Position numbers and translations under genes: made by a program
DNA from: Pseudomonas monteilii NBRC 103158 = DSM 14164
GTDB lineage: Bacteria > Pseudomonadota > Gammaproteobacteria > Pseudomonadales > Pseudomonadaceae
Assembly (NCBI RefSeq): GCF_000730605.1
Contig: NZ_BBIS01000055.1
Span: 1-59,173, forward strand
Direction of reading: 5' to 3'
DNA length: 59,173 nucleotides
Notes under the pieces: generated by a model
Database searches by the model: none
Told to the model about the DNA's origin: nothing
Seen by the model: only the letters and a program-made list of their open reading frames with translations
In this document: piece by piece, positions 24,896-34,441 of the stretch
Position numbering within the stretch: the stretch's first letter is position 1
How the letters are laid out: every line of letters begins with the position of its first letter

Positions 24896-25525
24896 TCAGA
24901 CCAGCTTGTGCTCCATGGCGTACTTCACCAGCTCCGCCAGCGAGTTCACTTTCAGCTTCTGCATCAGGCGCGCTTTGTGGGTGCTGATGGTCTTGCTCGA
25001 CAGCGCCAGCTGCTGGGCGATGTCGTTGACGTTGGCGCCCTGGGCCAGGCGCTCGAACACCGAAAACTCGCGTTCCGACAGCAGCGTGTGCAACGGCCGC
25101 GACTCGGTCAGGCCCACTTCGAACACCATGCGGTCAGCCAGCGAAGGGTCGATGTAACGCCCGCCACCCGCCACCCGGCGAATCGCGGTCAGCAACAGCG
25201 CCGGGTCACTGTCCTTGGTGGCATAACCTGCCGCTCCGGCCTTCAGCGCCCGCGCCGCCATTTGTGCCTCGTCGTGCATCGACAACATCAGGATCGCCGG
25301 GGCATCGTGCAACGCACGTATACGCGGGATCGCCTCCAGGCCATTCACACCCGGCATCGAGATATCCAGCAATACCACCTCACAAGGCGTGTGGCGTAAG
25401 GTTTCGAGCAGCTGCTCGCCGTTACCGGCCTCCCCCGCCACCTGCATGTCCTTGGCCAGGCCAATCAGTTGTTTGATCCCTTCACGGACAATGGTGTGGT
25501 CTTCGGCCACCAGTACTCGAATCAC
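24896..25525 (-). CDS. agtR: LuxR/NarL-family response regulator
   Basis: Cytoplasmic response regulator, 209 aa, with a receiver domain (acidic pocket from the VAEDH N terminus, phosphoacceptor D54 in VLLDISMPG, Lys near 105) and a C-terminal LuxR-type HTH (about 145-205: LSEREFSVFERLAQGANVND). Start is GTG at 25525, preceded by AGGAGAG with correct spacing. It is paired with the sensor kinase upstream (10-base gap). In P. aeruginosa AgtSR controls the agt transporter; that role is inferred here from identical gene order. Confidence 0.9.
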   Translation of the reverse strand: MIRVLVAEDHTIVREGIKQLIGLAKDMQVAGEAGNGEQLLETLRHTPCEVVLLDISMPGVNGLEAIPRIRALHDAPAILMLSMHDEAQMAARALKAGAAGYATKDSDPALLLTAIRRVAGGGRYIDPSLADRMVFEVGLTESRPLHTLLSEREFSVFERLAQGANVNDIAQQLALSSKTISTHKARLMQKLKVNSLAELVKYAMEHKLV

Positions 25526-25535
25526 GATCGCTCTC

Positions 25536-27923
25536 CTACTCCAACGGTATGGCCACGCTCAGGCTGGTGCCTTCGCCCGGCTCGCTGTCCAGCGTCATGC
25601 TGCCCCCCAACATCAGCACCCGCTCACGCACGCCCACCAGGCCAAACGAGGTGGGCCGGGTCTGCTCGCGGCAAAAGCCCTGGCCATCATCGCTGACCGT
25701 CATGCGCAATTGCCCCTGTGCAAGCACCAGCTCGATCTCCACGCTGTGCGCCTGGGCATGACGCATCACGTTGGTCAGTGCCTCCTGGAGGATACGGAAT
25801 AACCCAATGGCCTTGGCATCGCTCAATGCTGGCAGATTATCCGGCACTTGTACCAGGCACGGGATCTGCGTGCGCGCCTCGAAACGCCGTGCCTGCCATT
25901 CGATGGCCGAGGCAATGCCGGCATCGAGGATTGGCGGGCGCAAGGCCGTGGCCACGTCGCGCACCAACTGAAACAGCTGGGCGATCAGGCGTTTCATGCT
26001 ACCCAGACGCTCGTTCAGGCCCGGGTCCAGCTCGGCAAAGGCCAGCTCGCACATCGACACTTCCAGCTTGAGCACGGTCAGCATCTGCCCCAGCTCATCA
26101 TGCACTTCCCGGGCGATGCGGGCTTTCTCTTCTTCACGCACGCTTTCCAGATGGGCCGACAGCTCGCGTAGCTGCTCCTGGGACTTGGCCAGTGCCATTT
26201 CCGCCCGCTTGCCTTGGGTGATGTCCCACACCACGCCGTCCCACACCACCTGGCCGTTACCCAGGCGCCGGGTACTGGCCTTGATGTCGGCCCAACGCTG
26301 CTCGCCCTGGCGGGTGAGGATGCGGCCCTGCCAGGACCAGTCCTGGTCACTGGCCAGGGCCAGGTCCTGCACCCGGTGGTAATCGGCACGGTCCTCAGGG
26401 TGTACCAGGTTACGCAGCCCCATCTGCGGGTGCTGGATTTCGCCGGGCGTATAGCCCACCAGCGCCTCACTGCCTTCACTGATGTAGGGAAACTCCAGAT
26501 CGCCCTCGGCCGGGTCGCGTTCCAGACGAAATACCAGCCCCGGCACATTGCCGGCAATGCCCTTAAGCCGCGCCTCGCTTTCGCGCAGTGCCGCCAGGGC
26601 ACGGTGGCGCTCAGTGACGTCGGCGAGGTAGACCACCAGGTATTCGGAATCACGAAAGCGCAGAAAGCTCAGTGACAGTTCGACCGGCAGCAGGCTGTGG
26701 TCGGCCCGTCGGCATTGCGTCTCGAACTGCCCGATACCCTTTGCCCCCGTACGCGCGCCTTTCCACAGTTCCAGCCAGCGGTCCATATTAAGGCTTGGCT
26801 CGAAGTCACCCAGCGGCCGTTCCAGCAGCTCCCCCTCGGCGTAACCCAACATGCGCTCGGCAGCGTGGTTGGCGTAGCGCACGTGGCTGTCCCAGTTGAC
26901 CCACAATATACCCACCGTGCTCTGGTCGATGGCGAACTGGCTCAATCGCAACGCCTCTTCGCGCACCTGGCGCTCCACCAGGCTTTCCCGCGTGGCCAAC
27001 AGGCTGCGCTCCAGCTGGCGCTGCTGCCGGCGTTGCCACACCAGCGTGGCAAGCGCGCACAACAGCAGCATGCCGAACAGCAAGGCCAGGTTCTGCCAGA
27101 AGCCAGGCGACTCGCTCAGGCGTGGGTACTTCGGCTGCAACCAGCGCTGGTGCATTTGCTCCAGCTCTTTGGCCGGCAATGCCTGCAGGCCACGCTCCAG
27201 CACGTCGGCCAGCAGTGGCCAGTCGCGCCGAGAACCAATGCGCAGTAACTGCGGCAGGCCTATATCGCCAACCACAGCCAGCTCGCTGAACTCGCTCTCA
27301 CGCGACAGGCGGCTGAGTTGGGCTTCATCCAGCACGGCGAAACTGGCCTGGCCACCTACCACCAGTTGCAAGGCCTCACGCTCGTTGGGTACCCCCTGCA
27401 GGTTGAGGTTGCCGTAGTTGCCACGCAGATAATCCGCCAGTTGGCTGGGCATGCGCACCGCCACGCGCTGCTCGGCCTCGAGCTTTTCCAGCTCTACCGC
27501 CATGGCCCCAGTGCGCGACCCCACTACCAGTTGCGGCACGCGCATGTACGGGTCGCTGAACAACCACAGGCGCAGGCTGGCTGGCGTCTGGGTAAGGCCT
27601 GGGGCAAAGTCGATTTCCCCGGCCTGCAGGGCATGTTCAAGGCTGGTCTGGTCGGTGAAGTTGCGCCAGGTAAGGTCTAGGCGCAGTGCCTGCGCCAGGC
27701 TGTTCACCAGTTCTACGTTGGCCCCATACAATTGCTGCAGGCGCCGGTCGAACTGGGCGTAAGGCGCCTGCAGCACCAGGCCGACGCGCAGGCTGCGATG
27801 GCTGTCCAGCCACTGCTGCTGCGCAGGTTCCAGTACAACCGTGGGCTCCGCCTCGGTCCTGGCCAAGGCTATCAAGGGCAGCCACAAGCAGCCGATAACC
27901 AACAGGCGACGCACTCGCTTCAT
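25536..27923 (-). CDS. agtS: Hybrid-architecture sensor kinase with periplasmic SBP3 domain and PAS domains
   Basis: Inner-membrane sensor histidine kinase, 795 aa. After a signal sequence (about 1-22) comes a periplasmic amino-acid-binding-like (SBP_bac_3) domain to about residue 270, a membrane helix (FWQNLALLFGMLLLCALATLVW), two PAS regions (about 330-455 and 455-575), and a HisKA_3 domain with His608 (ARIAREVHDELGQML) followed by the HATPase_c region (LQEALTNVMRHAQA, DDGQGF, GLVGVRERV). The binding domain suggests it senses the transported amino acid directly. It is translated just upstream of agtR. Confidence 0.9.
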   Translation of the reverse strand: MKRVRRLLVIGCLWLPLIALARTEAEPTVVLEPAQQQWLDSHRSLRVGLVLQAPYAQFDRRLQQLYGANVELVNSLAQALRLDLTWRNFTDQTSLEHALQAGEIDFAPGLTQTPASLRLWLFSDPYMRVPQLVVGSRTGAMAVELEKLEAEQRVAVRMPSQLADYLRGNYGNLNLQGVPNEREALQLVVGGQASFAVLDEAQLSRLSRESEFSELAVVGDIGLPQLLRIGSRRDWPLLADVLERGLQALPAKELEQMHQRWLQPKYPRLSESPGFWQNLALLFGMLLLCALATLVWQRRQQRQLERSLLATRESLVERQVREEALRLSQFAIDQSTVGILWVNWDSHVRYANHAAERMLGYAEGELLERPLGDFEPSLNMDRWLELWKGARTGAKGIGQFETQCRRADHSLLPVELSLSFLRFRDSEYLVVYLADVTERHRALAALRESEARLKGIAGNVPGLVFRLERDPAEGDLEFPYISEGSEALVGYTPGEIQHPQMGLRNLVHPEDRADYHRVQDLALASDQDWSWQGRILTRQGEQRWADIKASTRRLGNGQVVWDGVVWDITQGKRAEMALAKSQEQLRELSAHLESVREEEKARIAREVHDELGQMLTVLKLEVSMCELAFAELDPGLNERLGSMKRLIAQLFQLVRDVATALRPPILDAGIASAIEWQARRFEARTQIPCLVQVPDNLPALSDAKAIGLFRILQEALTNVMRHAQAHSVEIELVLAQGQLRMTVSDDGQGFCREQTRPTSFGLVGVRERVLMLGGSMTLDSEPGEGTSLSVAIPLE

Positions 27924-28018
27924 CTACACGCTCGTCTTGGCAAAGGCGGCCATGCAGCATGGCCGTCACGGGCAAATACTATTAGGCTGCCGGTATCATT
28001 CTGGCCTTGGGTTGACGC

Positions 28019-29017
28019 ATGTCCACACTTTATCGCACGACGCTGGCAATGTGCTGCCTGGCGTCGATCCTTCCGCTCGCCGCCTTGGCCGCCGATGCAG
28101 AAAAAGCACCCGCCACAACCGAGGCACCCGCTGCCGAAGCCCCTCGCGCGCCCCTGCTGGAGCGCAGCCAGGAAGACGCCCTGGCGCTGGAGCGGCTGGT
28201 ACCCAGGGCTGAGCAACAGACGTTGCAGGCGGGCGCCGACAGCTTCCTGGCCTTGTGGAAGCCGGCCAACGACAGCGACCCGCAAGGGGCAGTGATCATC
28301 GTCCCGGGTGCTGGTGAAACGGCCGACTGGCCAAATGCCGTAGGCCCCCTGCGGCAAAAATTCCCAGATGTCGGCTGGCACAGCCTGAGCCTTAGCCTGC
28401 CGGATCTGCTGGCCGACAGCCCGCAGGCGCGGGTCGAGGCCAAGTCGGCTGCCGAACCCGAAAAAACCAAGGGTGAAAGTGCGCCAGCCAAGGACGTACC
28501 CGCTGACGCCAATGCCAATGTCGCCCAGGCCACTGCTGCCGATGCCGACACGGCGGAAAGTACCGACGCCGAACAGGCCAGCGAGCAGACAGACCCGGCC
28601 GACGCCGAGCGCATTTTCGCCCGCCTGGACGCTGCTGTGGCGTTTGCCCAGCAGCACAATGCCCGCAGCATCGTGCTGATCGGGCATGGCAGCGGTGCGT
28701 ACTGGGCAGCCCGCTACCTGAGCGAAAAACAGCCACCGCACGTGCAGAAACTGGTAATGGTGGCGGCGCAGACGCCAGCACGGGTGGATCATGACCTGGA
28801 AAGCCTGGCGCCAACCTTGAAGGTGCCTACAGCCGATATCTACTACGCCACCCGCAGCCAGGACCGCAGCGCAGCCCAACAGCGGCTGCAGGCCAGCAAG
28901 CGGCAGAAGGACAGCCAGTACCGGCAGTTGTCGCTGATTGCCATGCCGGGGAACAAGGCGGCGGAGCAGGAGCAATTGTTCCGACGGGTGCGGGGGTGGA
29001 TGAGCCCACAGGGTTGA
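28019..29017 (+). CDS. DUF3530 alpha/beta-hydrolase-like exported protein
   Basis: Exported protein of unknown function, 332 aa. A signal peptide (cleavage about residue 24, LAALAA) is followed by an Ala/Glu-rich low-complexity stretch, then alpha/beta-hydrolase-like segments: GAVIIVPGAGETADWPNAVGPLRQ and the nucleophile-elbow position IVLIGHGSGAYWAARYL, where the serine of G-x-S-x-G is replaced by His (GHGSG), so classic hydrolase catalysis is doubtful. An insert of about 50 residues rich in Ala, Asp and Glu (about 140-190) splits the fold. It is divergent from agtS. Confidence 0.78.
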   Translation: MSTLYRTTLAMCCLASILPLAALAADAEKAPATTEAPAAEAPRAPLLERSQEDALALERLVPRAEQQTLQAGADSFLALWKPANDSDPQGAVIIVPGAGETADWPNAVGPLRQKFPDVGWHSLSLSLPDLLADSPQARVEAKSAAEPEKTKGESAPAKDVPADANANVAQATAADADTAESTDAEQASEQTDPADAERIFARLDAAVAFAQQHNARSIVLIGHGSGAYWAARYLSEKQPPHVQKLVMVAAQTPARVDHDLESLAPTLKVPTADIYYATRSQDRSAAQQRLQASKRQKDSQYRQLSLIAMPGNKAAEQEQLFRRVRGWMSPQG

Positions 29018-29030
29018 GCTGAAATCGATG

Positions 29031-29054
29031 GGGCCGCTTTGCGGCCCTGTTTTT
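29031..29054 (+). terminator. Terminator of the DUF3530 gene
   Basis: GGGCCGC-TTT-GCGGCCC followed by TGTTTTTA is a 7-bp GC-rich stem plus U tract on the plus strand. It overlaps the 3' end of the convergent djlA gene. Confidence 0.85.
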
Positions 29055-29820
29055 ACAGGCCCCGCCGCTTACGGATCATGGCATACGCCTGGTGCAACTC
29101 ACGGGTACGCTCGGTCGCTTCCCGCACCTGCGCCTCACTGGCGCCGGTGCCCGCCAGCTTGTCTGGGTGGTGACGGCTGACAAGCCGACGATAGGCCTGC
29201 TTGACCTTGTCGCCTTCGGTGTCCGCCTCCACCGCCAACAAGCGCAAGGCAGCCGCATAGGTCATGGGGACACCTTCCGCGCCCGTAGCCTTGCGCGGCT
29301 CGTACTCCAGCGACATGGCCTGCACCTGCCGTCGGCTCAGGCCCAGTTTCTGCCCCCAGTCCAGCAGCAGCTCACGCTCCTTGTTGCCCATCTTGCCGTC
29401 GGCCCAGACCATGCGCCAACAGGCACGCAAGGTACCTTCCGCCGCATGTGGCTGCTGGCGAATGCGCCGCAGGTGCCTGCCAAGCCGGTCCTTGCCCGCC
29501 TTGCCACGGTTGAACGCATTGATAGCGCGTAGCCGGGCCGCTTCGGCCAGGTCCAGGCGCACCATCTCCTGACGCGCCTGCTGGATGTGCTGCTCGCCCA
29601 CCCGACCATCGCACTTGGCCAGGCGCCCAAGCATCACGAACAGCAACTCGTCATCGCGCAAGGCCGGGCGCCCGCCCAGACGCTCGCGCATGTCTTCCCA
29701 GCCTTCCAGGCGCAAGCGGCGGTCAAGGGCCTGCCCAAGCAACAGGCCCAGCAAAGCGCCCGGAATGCTGGCCACGGCAAAGCCGGCGCCAGCGCCAATC
29801 AGTGTCCCTGGCCACCACAT
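29053..29820 (-). CDS. djlA: Membrane-anchored DnaJ-like protein DjlA
   Basis: Co-chaperone of DnaK with a membrane anchor. The 255-aa protein has an N-terminal hydrophobic helix (GTLIGAGAGFAVASIPGALLG), a TerB-like helical middle (about 60-165: ELLFVMLGRLAKCDGRVG, MVWADGKMGNKERELLLDWG), and a C-terminal J domain (about 185-255) with the HPD motif in RHHPDKLAGTG. ATG 29820 was chosen because it gives one base between murU's stop and this start; six more in-frame codons are possible. E. coli DjlA stimulates DnaK and affects capsule and cell-envelope stress signalling. Confidence 0.9.
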   Translation of the reverse strand: MWWPGTLIGAGAGFAVASIPGALLGLLLGQALDRRLRLEGWEDMRERLGGRPALRDDELLFVMLGRLAKCDGRVGEQHIQQARQEMVRLDLAEAARLRAINAFNRGKAGKDRLGRHLRRIRQQPHAAEGTLRACWRMVWADGKMGNKERELLLDWGQKLGLSRRQVQAMSLEYEPRKATGAEGVPMTYAAALRLLAVEADTEGDKVKQAYRRLVSRHHPDKLAGTGASEAQVREATERTRELHQAYAMIRKRRGL

Positions 29821-29821
29821 G

Positions 29822-30493
29822 TCAGGCGCGCTCGCCAATCAGGCGCTCGGCTTCGGCCAAGCGTTCGAGCGTGCCGACATCCACCCAGTGCCCACGGTAG
29901 TGTTCGCCACTGACCTGCCCTGCCGCCATGGCCTGGCGCAACAGCGGTGCCAGCTTGAAGGCACCCGGTTGGCAGCCTTCGAACAGCGCAGGGTCCAGTA
30001 CTGAAAGGCCACTGAAAGTCAGCGTGCCCGGCGCCTCATCGCCATCGACAACCTGTTCGCCCAGCAGGCGGAAGTCACCTCGGCCATGGTGGCCCGGGTT
30101 GTCGACCAGCACCAGGTGAGCAAGCCCTTGCAAGGGGGCTTGCAGGCGTGCGAAGTCGTAGTCGGTCCAGACATCGCCGTTCACCAGCAAAAATGGCGCG
30201 TCACCCAACAAAGGCAGGGCCTTGAAGATGCCACCACCGGTTTCCAGCGGCTCGCCCTCGGGCGAATAGCGGATGCTCAGGCCAAAGCGGCTGCCATCAC
30301 CCAGGTGGTCTTCGATCTGCTGTCCCAGCCAGGCATGGTTGATCACCACCTCGGTAACGCCTGCCGCCGCCAGGGCACGCAGGTGGTACTCGATCAGCGG
30401 CTGGCCGGCCACCGGGACCAGCGGTTTTGGGGTGTGCAGGGTCAGCGGGCGCATGCGCTCGCCTTTACCCGCTGCCAGGATCATTGCCTTCAT
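29822..30493 (-). CDS. murU: N-acetylmuramate alpha-1-phosphate uridylyltransferase
   Basis: Makes UDP-MurNAc from MurNAc-1-phosphate and UTP, completing the Pseudomonas peptidoglycan salvage path that bypasses MurA and so gives intrinsic fosfomycin tolerance. The 223-aa nucleotidyltransferase has the N-terminal signature LAAGKGERMRPLTLHTPKPLVPVAG, the metal-site segment LVNGDVWTDYDF and a late HWVDVGT. It overlaps amgK by 4 bases, is one base from djlA, and the enzyme family was first defined in P. putida. Confidence 0.93.
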   Translation of the reverse strand: MKAMILAAGKGERMRPLTLHTPKPLVPVAGQPLIEYHLRALAAAGVTEVVINHAWLGQQIEDHLGDGSRFGLSIRYSPEGEPLETGGGIFKALPLLGDAPFLLVNGDVWTDYDFARLQAPLQGLAHLVLVDNPGHHGRGDFRLLGEQVVDGDEAPGTLTFSGLSVLDPALFEGCQPGAFKLAPLLRQAMAAGQVSGEHYRGHWVDVGTLERLAEAERLIGERA

Positions 30494-31509
30494 GCACGCG
30501 CTCCGGCCTGCAACTGCGCGATCAGTTCACCCAGCTCCGCCAATTCGGGCCGGCGGCTGATCACTTCTTCTATATAGGCGAAGAAACGCGGCACGTCGCC
30601 CAGGTAGCGGGGTTTACCGTCGCGGTGGCAGATACGGGCGAAGATGCCGATCACCTTCAGGTGGCGCTGCACGCCCATCAGGTCGCTGGCACGCTGGAAC
30701 GCCTCGAAGTCGGCCTGTACCGGGATGCCGGCAGCCTGCGCCTTCTGCCAGTAGTCACGCAGCCAACCTTCGACCCGTGGCTGAGGCCAGCTGAGGAAGG
30801 CGTCCTTGAACAGGCAGGTGATGTCGTAGGTGACCGGGCCGTACACCGCGTCCTGGAAGTCCAGCACGCCGGGGTTGGGGGTGCTCTGCATCAGGTTGCG
30901 CGGCATGTAGTCGCGGTGCACCAACACCTTGGGCTGGGCCAGGGCACTGTCGATCAGCAGCTGGCTGATACGCTGCCAGGCAGCCTTCTGGGCATCGGTG
31001 AAGGTCAGGCCCAGTTCACGGCCCACGTACCACTCCGGGAACAATTCCACTTCACGGCGCAGCAGCGCGTCGTCGTAGCTGGGCAGTGGCGCGTCCATCG
31101 GCAGGCGCTGGAAGGCCAGCAGTGCATCGATAGCGTCTGCGAACAGCCCGTCGGCGTTGTCGGCATCAATGATATCAAGGTATGTCTGATGGCCCAGATC
31201 ACCCAGCAGCAGGAAGCCGCGCTCCAGGTCTTGGGCGTGGATCAGCGGCACATGCACGCCAGCGCTGGCCAGCAGATGGTCGATGGCGACGAACGGTCGG
31301 CAGTTCTCCTGCGGAGGCGGTGCGTCCATGACCACAAAGCTGTGGCCGGCGCCCTGCCAGCGGAAGTAGCGGCGGAAGCTGGCGTCGCTGCTGGCCGCAG
31401 TCAGGCTGCCGGCCGGCACTTCGCCCCAGGCGTTGTTGCGGAAAAGATCATTGAGCTGCTCATCGAGCCAGACCGTCAGTTGTTGCAAGCGTACATCGTG
31501 TTCAGGCAT
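30490..31509 (-). CDS. amgK: N-acetylmuramate/N-acetylglucosamine kinase
   Basis: Phosphorylates MurNAc at the anomeric C1 to give the MurU substrate. The 339-aa protein has the aminoglycoside-phosphotransferase fold: an ATP-binding N-lobe (SFRRYFRWQGAGHSFVVMDAPP), catalytic HRDYMPRNLM, and metal-binding LDFQDAVYGP. Adjacent to murU with a 4-base overlap, so the two steps are coexpressed. It is divergent from lptD; the 130 bases between them must hold both promoters, but no clear -35/-10 pair stands out. Confidence 0.92.
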   Translation of the reverse strand: MPEHDVRLQQLTVWLDEQLNDLFRNNAWGEVPAGSLTAASSDASFRRYFRWQGAGHSFVVMDAPPPQENCRPFVAIDHLLASAGVHVPLIHAQDLERGFLLLGDLGHQTYLDIIDADNADGLFADAIDALLAFQRLPMDAPLPSYDDALLRREVELFPEWYVGRELGLTFTDAQKAAWQRISQLLIDSALAQPKVLVHRDYMPRNLMQSTPNPGVLDFQDAVYGPVTYDITCLFKDAFLSWPQPRVEGWLRDYWQKAQAAGIPVQADFEAFQRASDLMGVQRHLKVIGIFARICHRDGKPRYLGDVPRFFAYIEEVISRRPELAELGELIAQLQAGARA

Positions 31510-31639
31510 TACAAGGGTCTCCGACGGCCCTAGCCGTCAAGCGGGTCATGCTTTATTATCCAGCATCTTTTTCAGACCATCGAGAGGCGTGCGGCCCCAC
31601 ACGCGGGCAGATGGCACGCAGGAAGCCCGGACTAATAAG

Positions 31640-34441
31640 ATGGCATTGAAATCCCCCGCGTTTCGTAGAAAGTTTCCGTTGCTGGTAACCGGCGGTCTGC
31701 TGGCCCTGCAACCTCTGGCCACGTCGTATGTGGTGGCAGCCGAACAGTTCGACTGCCAAGTGTCCGCTGCCGGTGGTTGGGACTGCAAGCCCAAGGCTCC
31801 GGTCAACAACCTGCCGCCGCGCCCGGTGCATGAGGGTGCTGCTGTCAGCACCGGCACCGAAGCCGCGAGCGAAGGCGAAACCGCGGACCGGCCAATGCTG
31901 GTCACCGAGGCCAAAGGCCGCGCCCTGAAGTCGCGCAGCGAAGACTACAGCCACCTGGACTGGGTTCCGCGTGAAAAACTCACCGCCGCGCAGCTGGCCG
32001 AAACCGGCCCGTACTGCGGGGGTGCGTACATCGAGCCAACCCGCCCGGGCATGGCCGACACCACGCCGAAGGACGAGTCGCCGACCTACATCAACGCCAA
32101 GGTGTCCAAGTACCAGCAGGAGCAGCAGATCGCTACCCTCGCCGGTGACGTGGTGATGCGCCAGGGCAGCATGCAGGCCGAAGCCGACGAGGCCAACCTC
32201 TACCAGACCGAGAACCGTGGCGAGCTCAAGGGCAACGTCAAGATCCGTGACAACGGCTCGCTGGTGGTCGGTGACGAGGCACAGATTCAGCTCGACACGG
32301 GCGAAGCCCAGGTCGATAACGCCGAATACGTGATGCACAAGTCGCACATTCGCGGCAGTGCCCTGTACGCCAAGCGTGGCGAAAACGCCATCATCCGCCT
32401 CAAGGACGGTACGTACACCACCTGCGAACCGGGCAGCAACGCCTGGCAGCTGAAGGGCAACAACATCACCCTGAACCCGGCCACCGGTTTCGGTACCGCG
32501 ACCAACGTGACGCTGCGGGTCAAGGATTTCCCGGTGTTCTACACACCGTACATCTACTTCCCGATCGACGACCGTCGCCAGTCCGGCTTCCTGCCGCCAT
32601 CGTTCAGCACCAGCAGCGACACCGGCTTCATGCTGGTGACGCCTTACTACTTCAACCTGGCGCCTAACTACGACGCCACGTTGTACCCGCGTTACATGGC
32701 CAAGCGCGGCCTGCTGATGGAAGGCGAGTTCCGCTACCTCACCAAGTCCAGCGAAGGGCAGTTCGGTGGTGCGTACCTGAACGACAAGAACGACGACCGC
32801 AAAGACCAGACTGACTACAAAGATCAGCGCTGGATGGTCAACTGGCAGCACAAGGGCGGGCTGGACGAGCGCCTGATGACCGAGGTGGACTACACCGACA
32901 TCAGCGACCCGTTCTACTTCCAGGACCTGGAGTCCGACCAGATCGGCATCGAAAGCAAGGATCTGCTGGATCAGCAGGGCGCGCTGACTTACCGTGGCGA
33001 GGGTTACACCGCACGCTTGAACGTGCATGCCTACGAAATGGCGACCATTTCGCAGGTTACGCCATACGACCGCCTCCCGCAGATCACGCTGAATGGCGTA
33101 CTGCCTTACAACCCGGGTGGTCTAGTTCTGGGTTACGAGAGCGAAGCGGTACGCTTCGACCGCGACCTGAAGGACGACTTCGTACGGGACAAAGACGGTA
33201 ACCCAGATTTCTCGGCAGGTGCAGCCGGCCGTCGTCTGGACCAGAACGTCAGCGGTATTGCCCGAGCCAACGGCAACCGCTTCAACGTCGCACCGTCGAT
33301 CAGCCTGCCGATGGAAGCCAGCTATGGCTACCTGACCCCCAAGCTGAAGTACGCATACACCCACTACGACCTCGACCTGGACAGCCAGGGCAAGGCGCAA
33401 GCGATCACGCAGTCCGCCAACCCGGCGTATGGCAGCTACAACAGCTCGCTGAACCGCGACGTGCCGATCTTCAGCGTGGACAGCGGCCTGTACTTCGACC
33501 GCAACACGTCGTTGTTCGGCACCAACTACAAGCAGACCCTCGAACCTCGCCTGTTCTACCTCAACGTGCCGTACAAGGACCAGAGGGACATCCCGCTGTT
33601 CGATTCGGGCGAAACCCTGTTTAGCTACGACTCGCTGTTCCGCGACAACCGCTTCAGCGGCACCGACCGCATCGGCGACGAGAACAAGCTTTCGCTTGGC
33701 GTGACAACCCGCTTTATCGAAGAAAACGGCTTCGAGCGCCAGAACTTCAGTATCGGCCAGGCCTATTACTTCAAGGACCGCAAGGTCCAGCTGCCAGGTA
33801 TCGACTACCGCACCCGTACCGACTCTCAGTCCGACGTGTCGCCATACGCGCTGCTGTACAACTACTACTTCAACCGCGATTGGCGCTTCAACTCGGACTT
33901 CAACTGGGACCCGGACAGCCGCAGCACCCGCTCGGGCAGTGCGATGTTCCATTACCAGCCTGAAGACAACCCGAACAAGGTGCTTAACCTCGGTTATCGC
34001 TACCGTAACGACACCATTTCCTACGATTCCACTACCGGTCAGTGGCGAGTGGGTGGTGGCGACTACGGCACCCCAGGCAGCGCGAACTACATCAAGGATT
34101 ACTACAAGATCCAGCAGCACGATTTCTCGGTCATCTGGCCGATCGTTCCGCAGTGGAACGTTATCGCTCGCTGGCAGCATGACTACAACCGCAACCGCAC
34201 CCTGGAAGCCATGGGCGGTTTCGAGTATGACAACTGCTGCTGGAAGCTGCGCCTGATCAACCGCTACTGGATCGATTACGACGACTTCAGCCAAGCCCTC
34301 CCGGCGAACGAAAAAGGCGACCACGGTGTCTTCCTTCAGATCGTCCTGAAAGGCCTCGGTGGCGTAGTTGGCAACAAGGTCGAATCTTTCCTCGACCAAG
34401 GCATTCAAGGTTACCGTGAACGTGAAGACCAAGCTTATTGA
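31640..34441 (+). CDS. lptD: LPS-assembly protein LptD
   Basis: Outer-membrane beta-barrel that, with LptE, inserts lipopolysaccharide into the outer leaflet. The 933-aa protein has a signal peptide (MALKSPAFRRKFPLLVTGG..., cleavage near residue 34), a periplasmic OstA/LptA-like beta-jellyroll from about 145-310 (AKVSKYQQEQQIATLAGDVV, HKSHIRG), and a long C-terminal barrel with many aromatic strands to the end. The conserved disulfide cysteines appear in DCQVS, WDCKP, YTTCEPG and the C-terminal DNCCWKL. ATG 31640 gives the family length; the open frame extends 69 codons upstream across the amgK-lptD region. Overlaps surA by 20 bases. Confidence 0.95.
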   Translation: MALKSPAFRRKFPLLVTGGLLALQPLATSYVVAAEQFDCQVSAAGGWDCKPKAPVNNLPPRPVHEGAAVSTGTEAASEGETADRPMLVTEAKGRALKSRSEDYSHLDWVPREKLTAAQLAETGPYCGGAYIEPTRPGMADTTPKDESPTYINAKVSKYQQEQQIATLAGDVVMRQGSMQAEADEANLYQTENRGELKGNVKIRDNGSLVVGDEAQIQLDTGEAQVDNAEYVMHKSHIRGSALYAKRGENAIIRLKDGTYTTCEPGSNAWQLKGNNITLNPATGFGTATNVTLRVKDFPVFYTPYIYFPIDDRRQSGFLPPSFSTSSDTGFMLVTPYYFNLAPNYDATLYPRYMAKRGLLMEGEFRYLTKSSEGQFGGAYLNDKNDDRKDQTDYKDQRWMVNWQHKGGLDERLMTEVDYTDISDPFYFQDLESDQIGIESKDLLDQQGALTYRGEGYTARLNVHAYEMATISQVTPYDRLPQITLNGVLPYNPGGLVLGYESEAVRFDRDLKDDFVRDKDGNPDFSAGAAGRRLDQNVSGIARANGNRFNVAPSISLPMEASYGYLTPKLKYAYTHYDLDLDSQGKAQAITQSANPAYGSYNSSLNRDVPIFSVDSGLYFDRNTSLFGTNYKQTLEPRLFYLNVPYKDQRDIPLFDSGETLFSYDSLFRDNRFSGTDRIGDENKLSLGVTTRFIEENGFERQNFSIGQAYYFKDRKVQLPGIDYRTRTDSQSDVSPYALLYNYYFNRDWRFNSDFNWDPDSRSTRSGSAMFHYQPEDNPNKVLNLGYRYRNDTISYDSTTGQWRVGGGDYGTPGSANYIKDYYKIQQHDFSVIWPIVPQWNVIARWQHDYNRNRTLEAMGGFEYDNCCWKLRLINRYWIDYDDFSQALPANEKGDHGVFLQIVLKGLGGVVGNKVESFLDQGIQGYREREDQAY

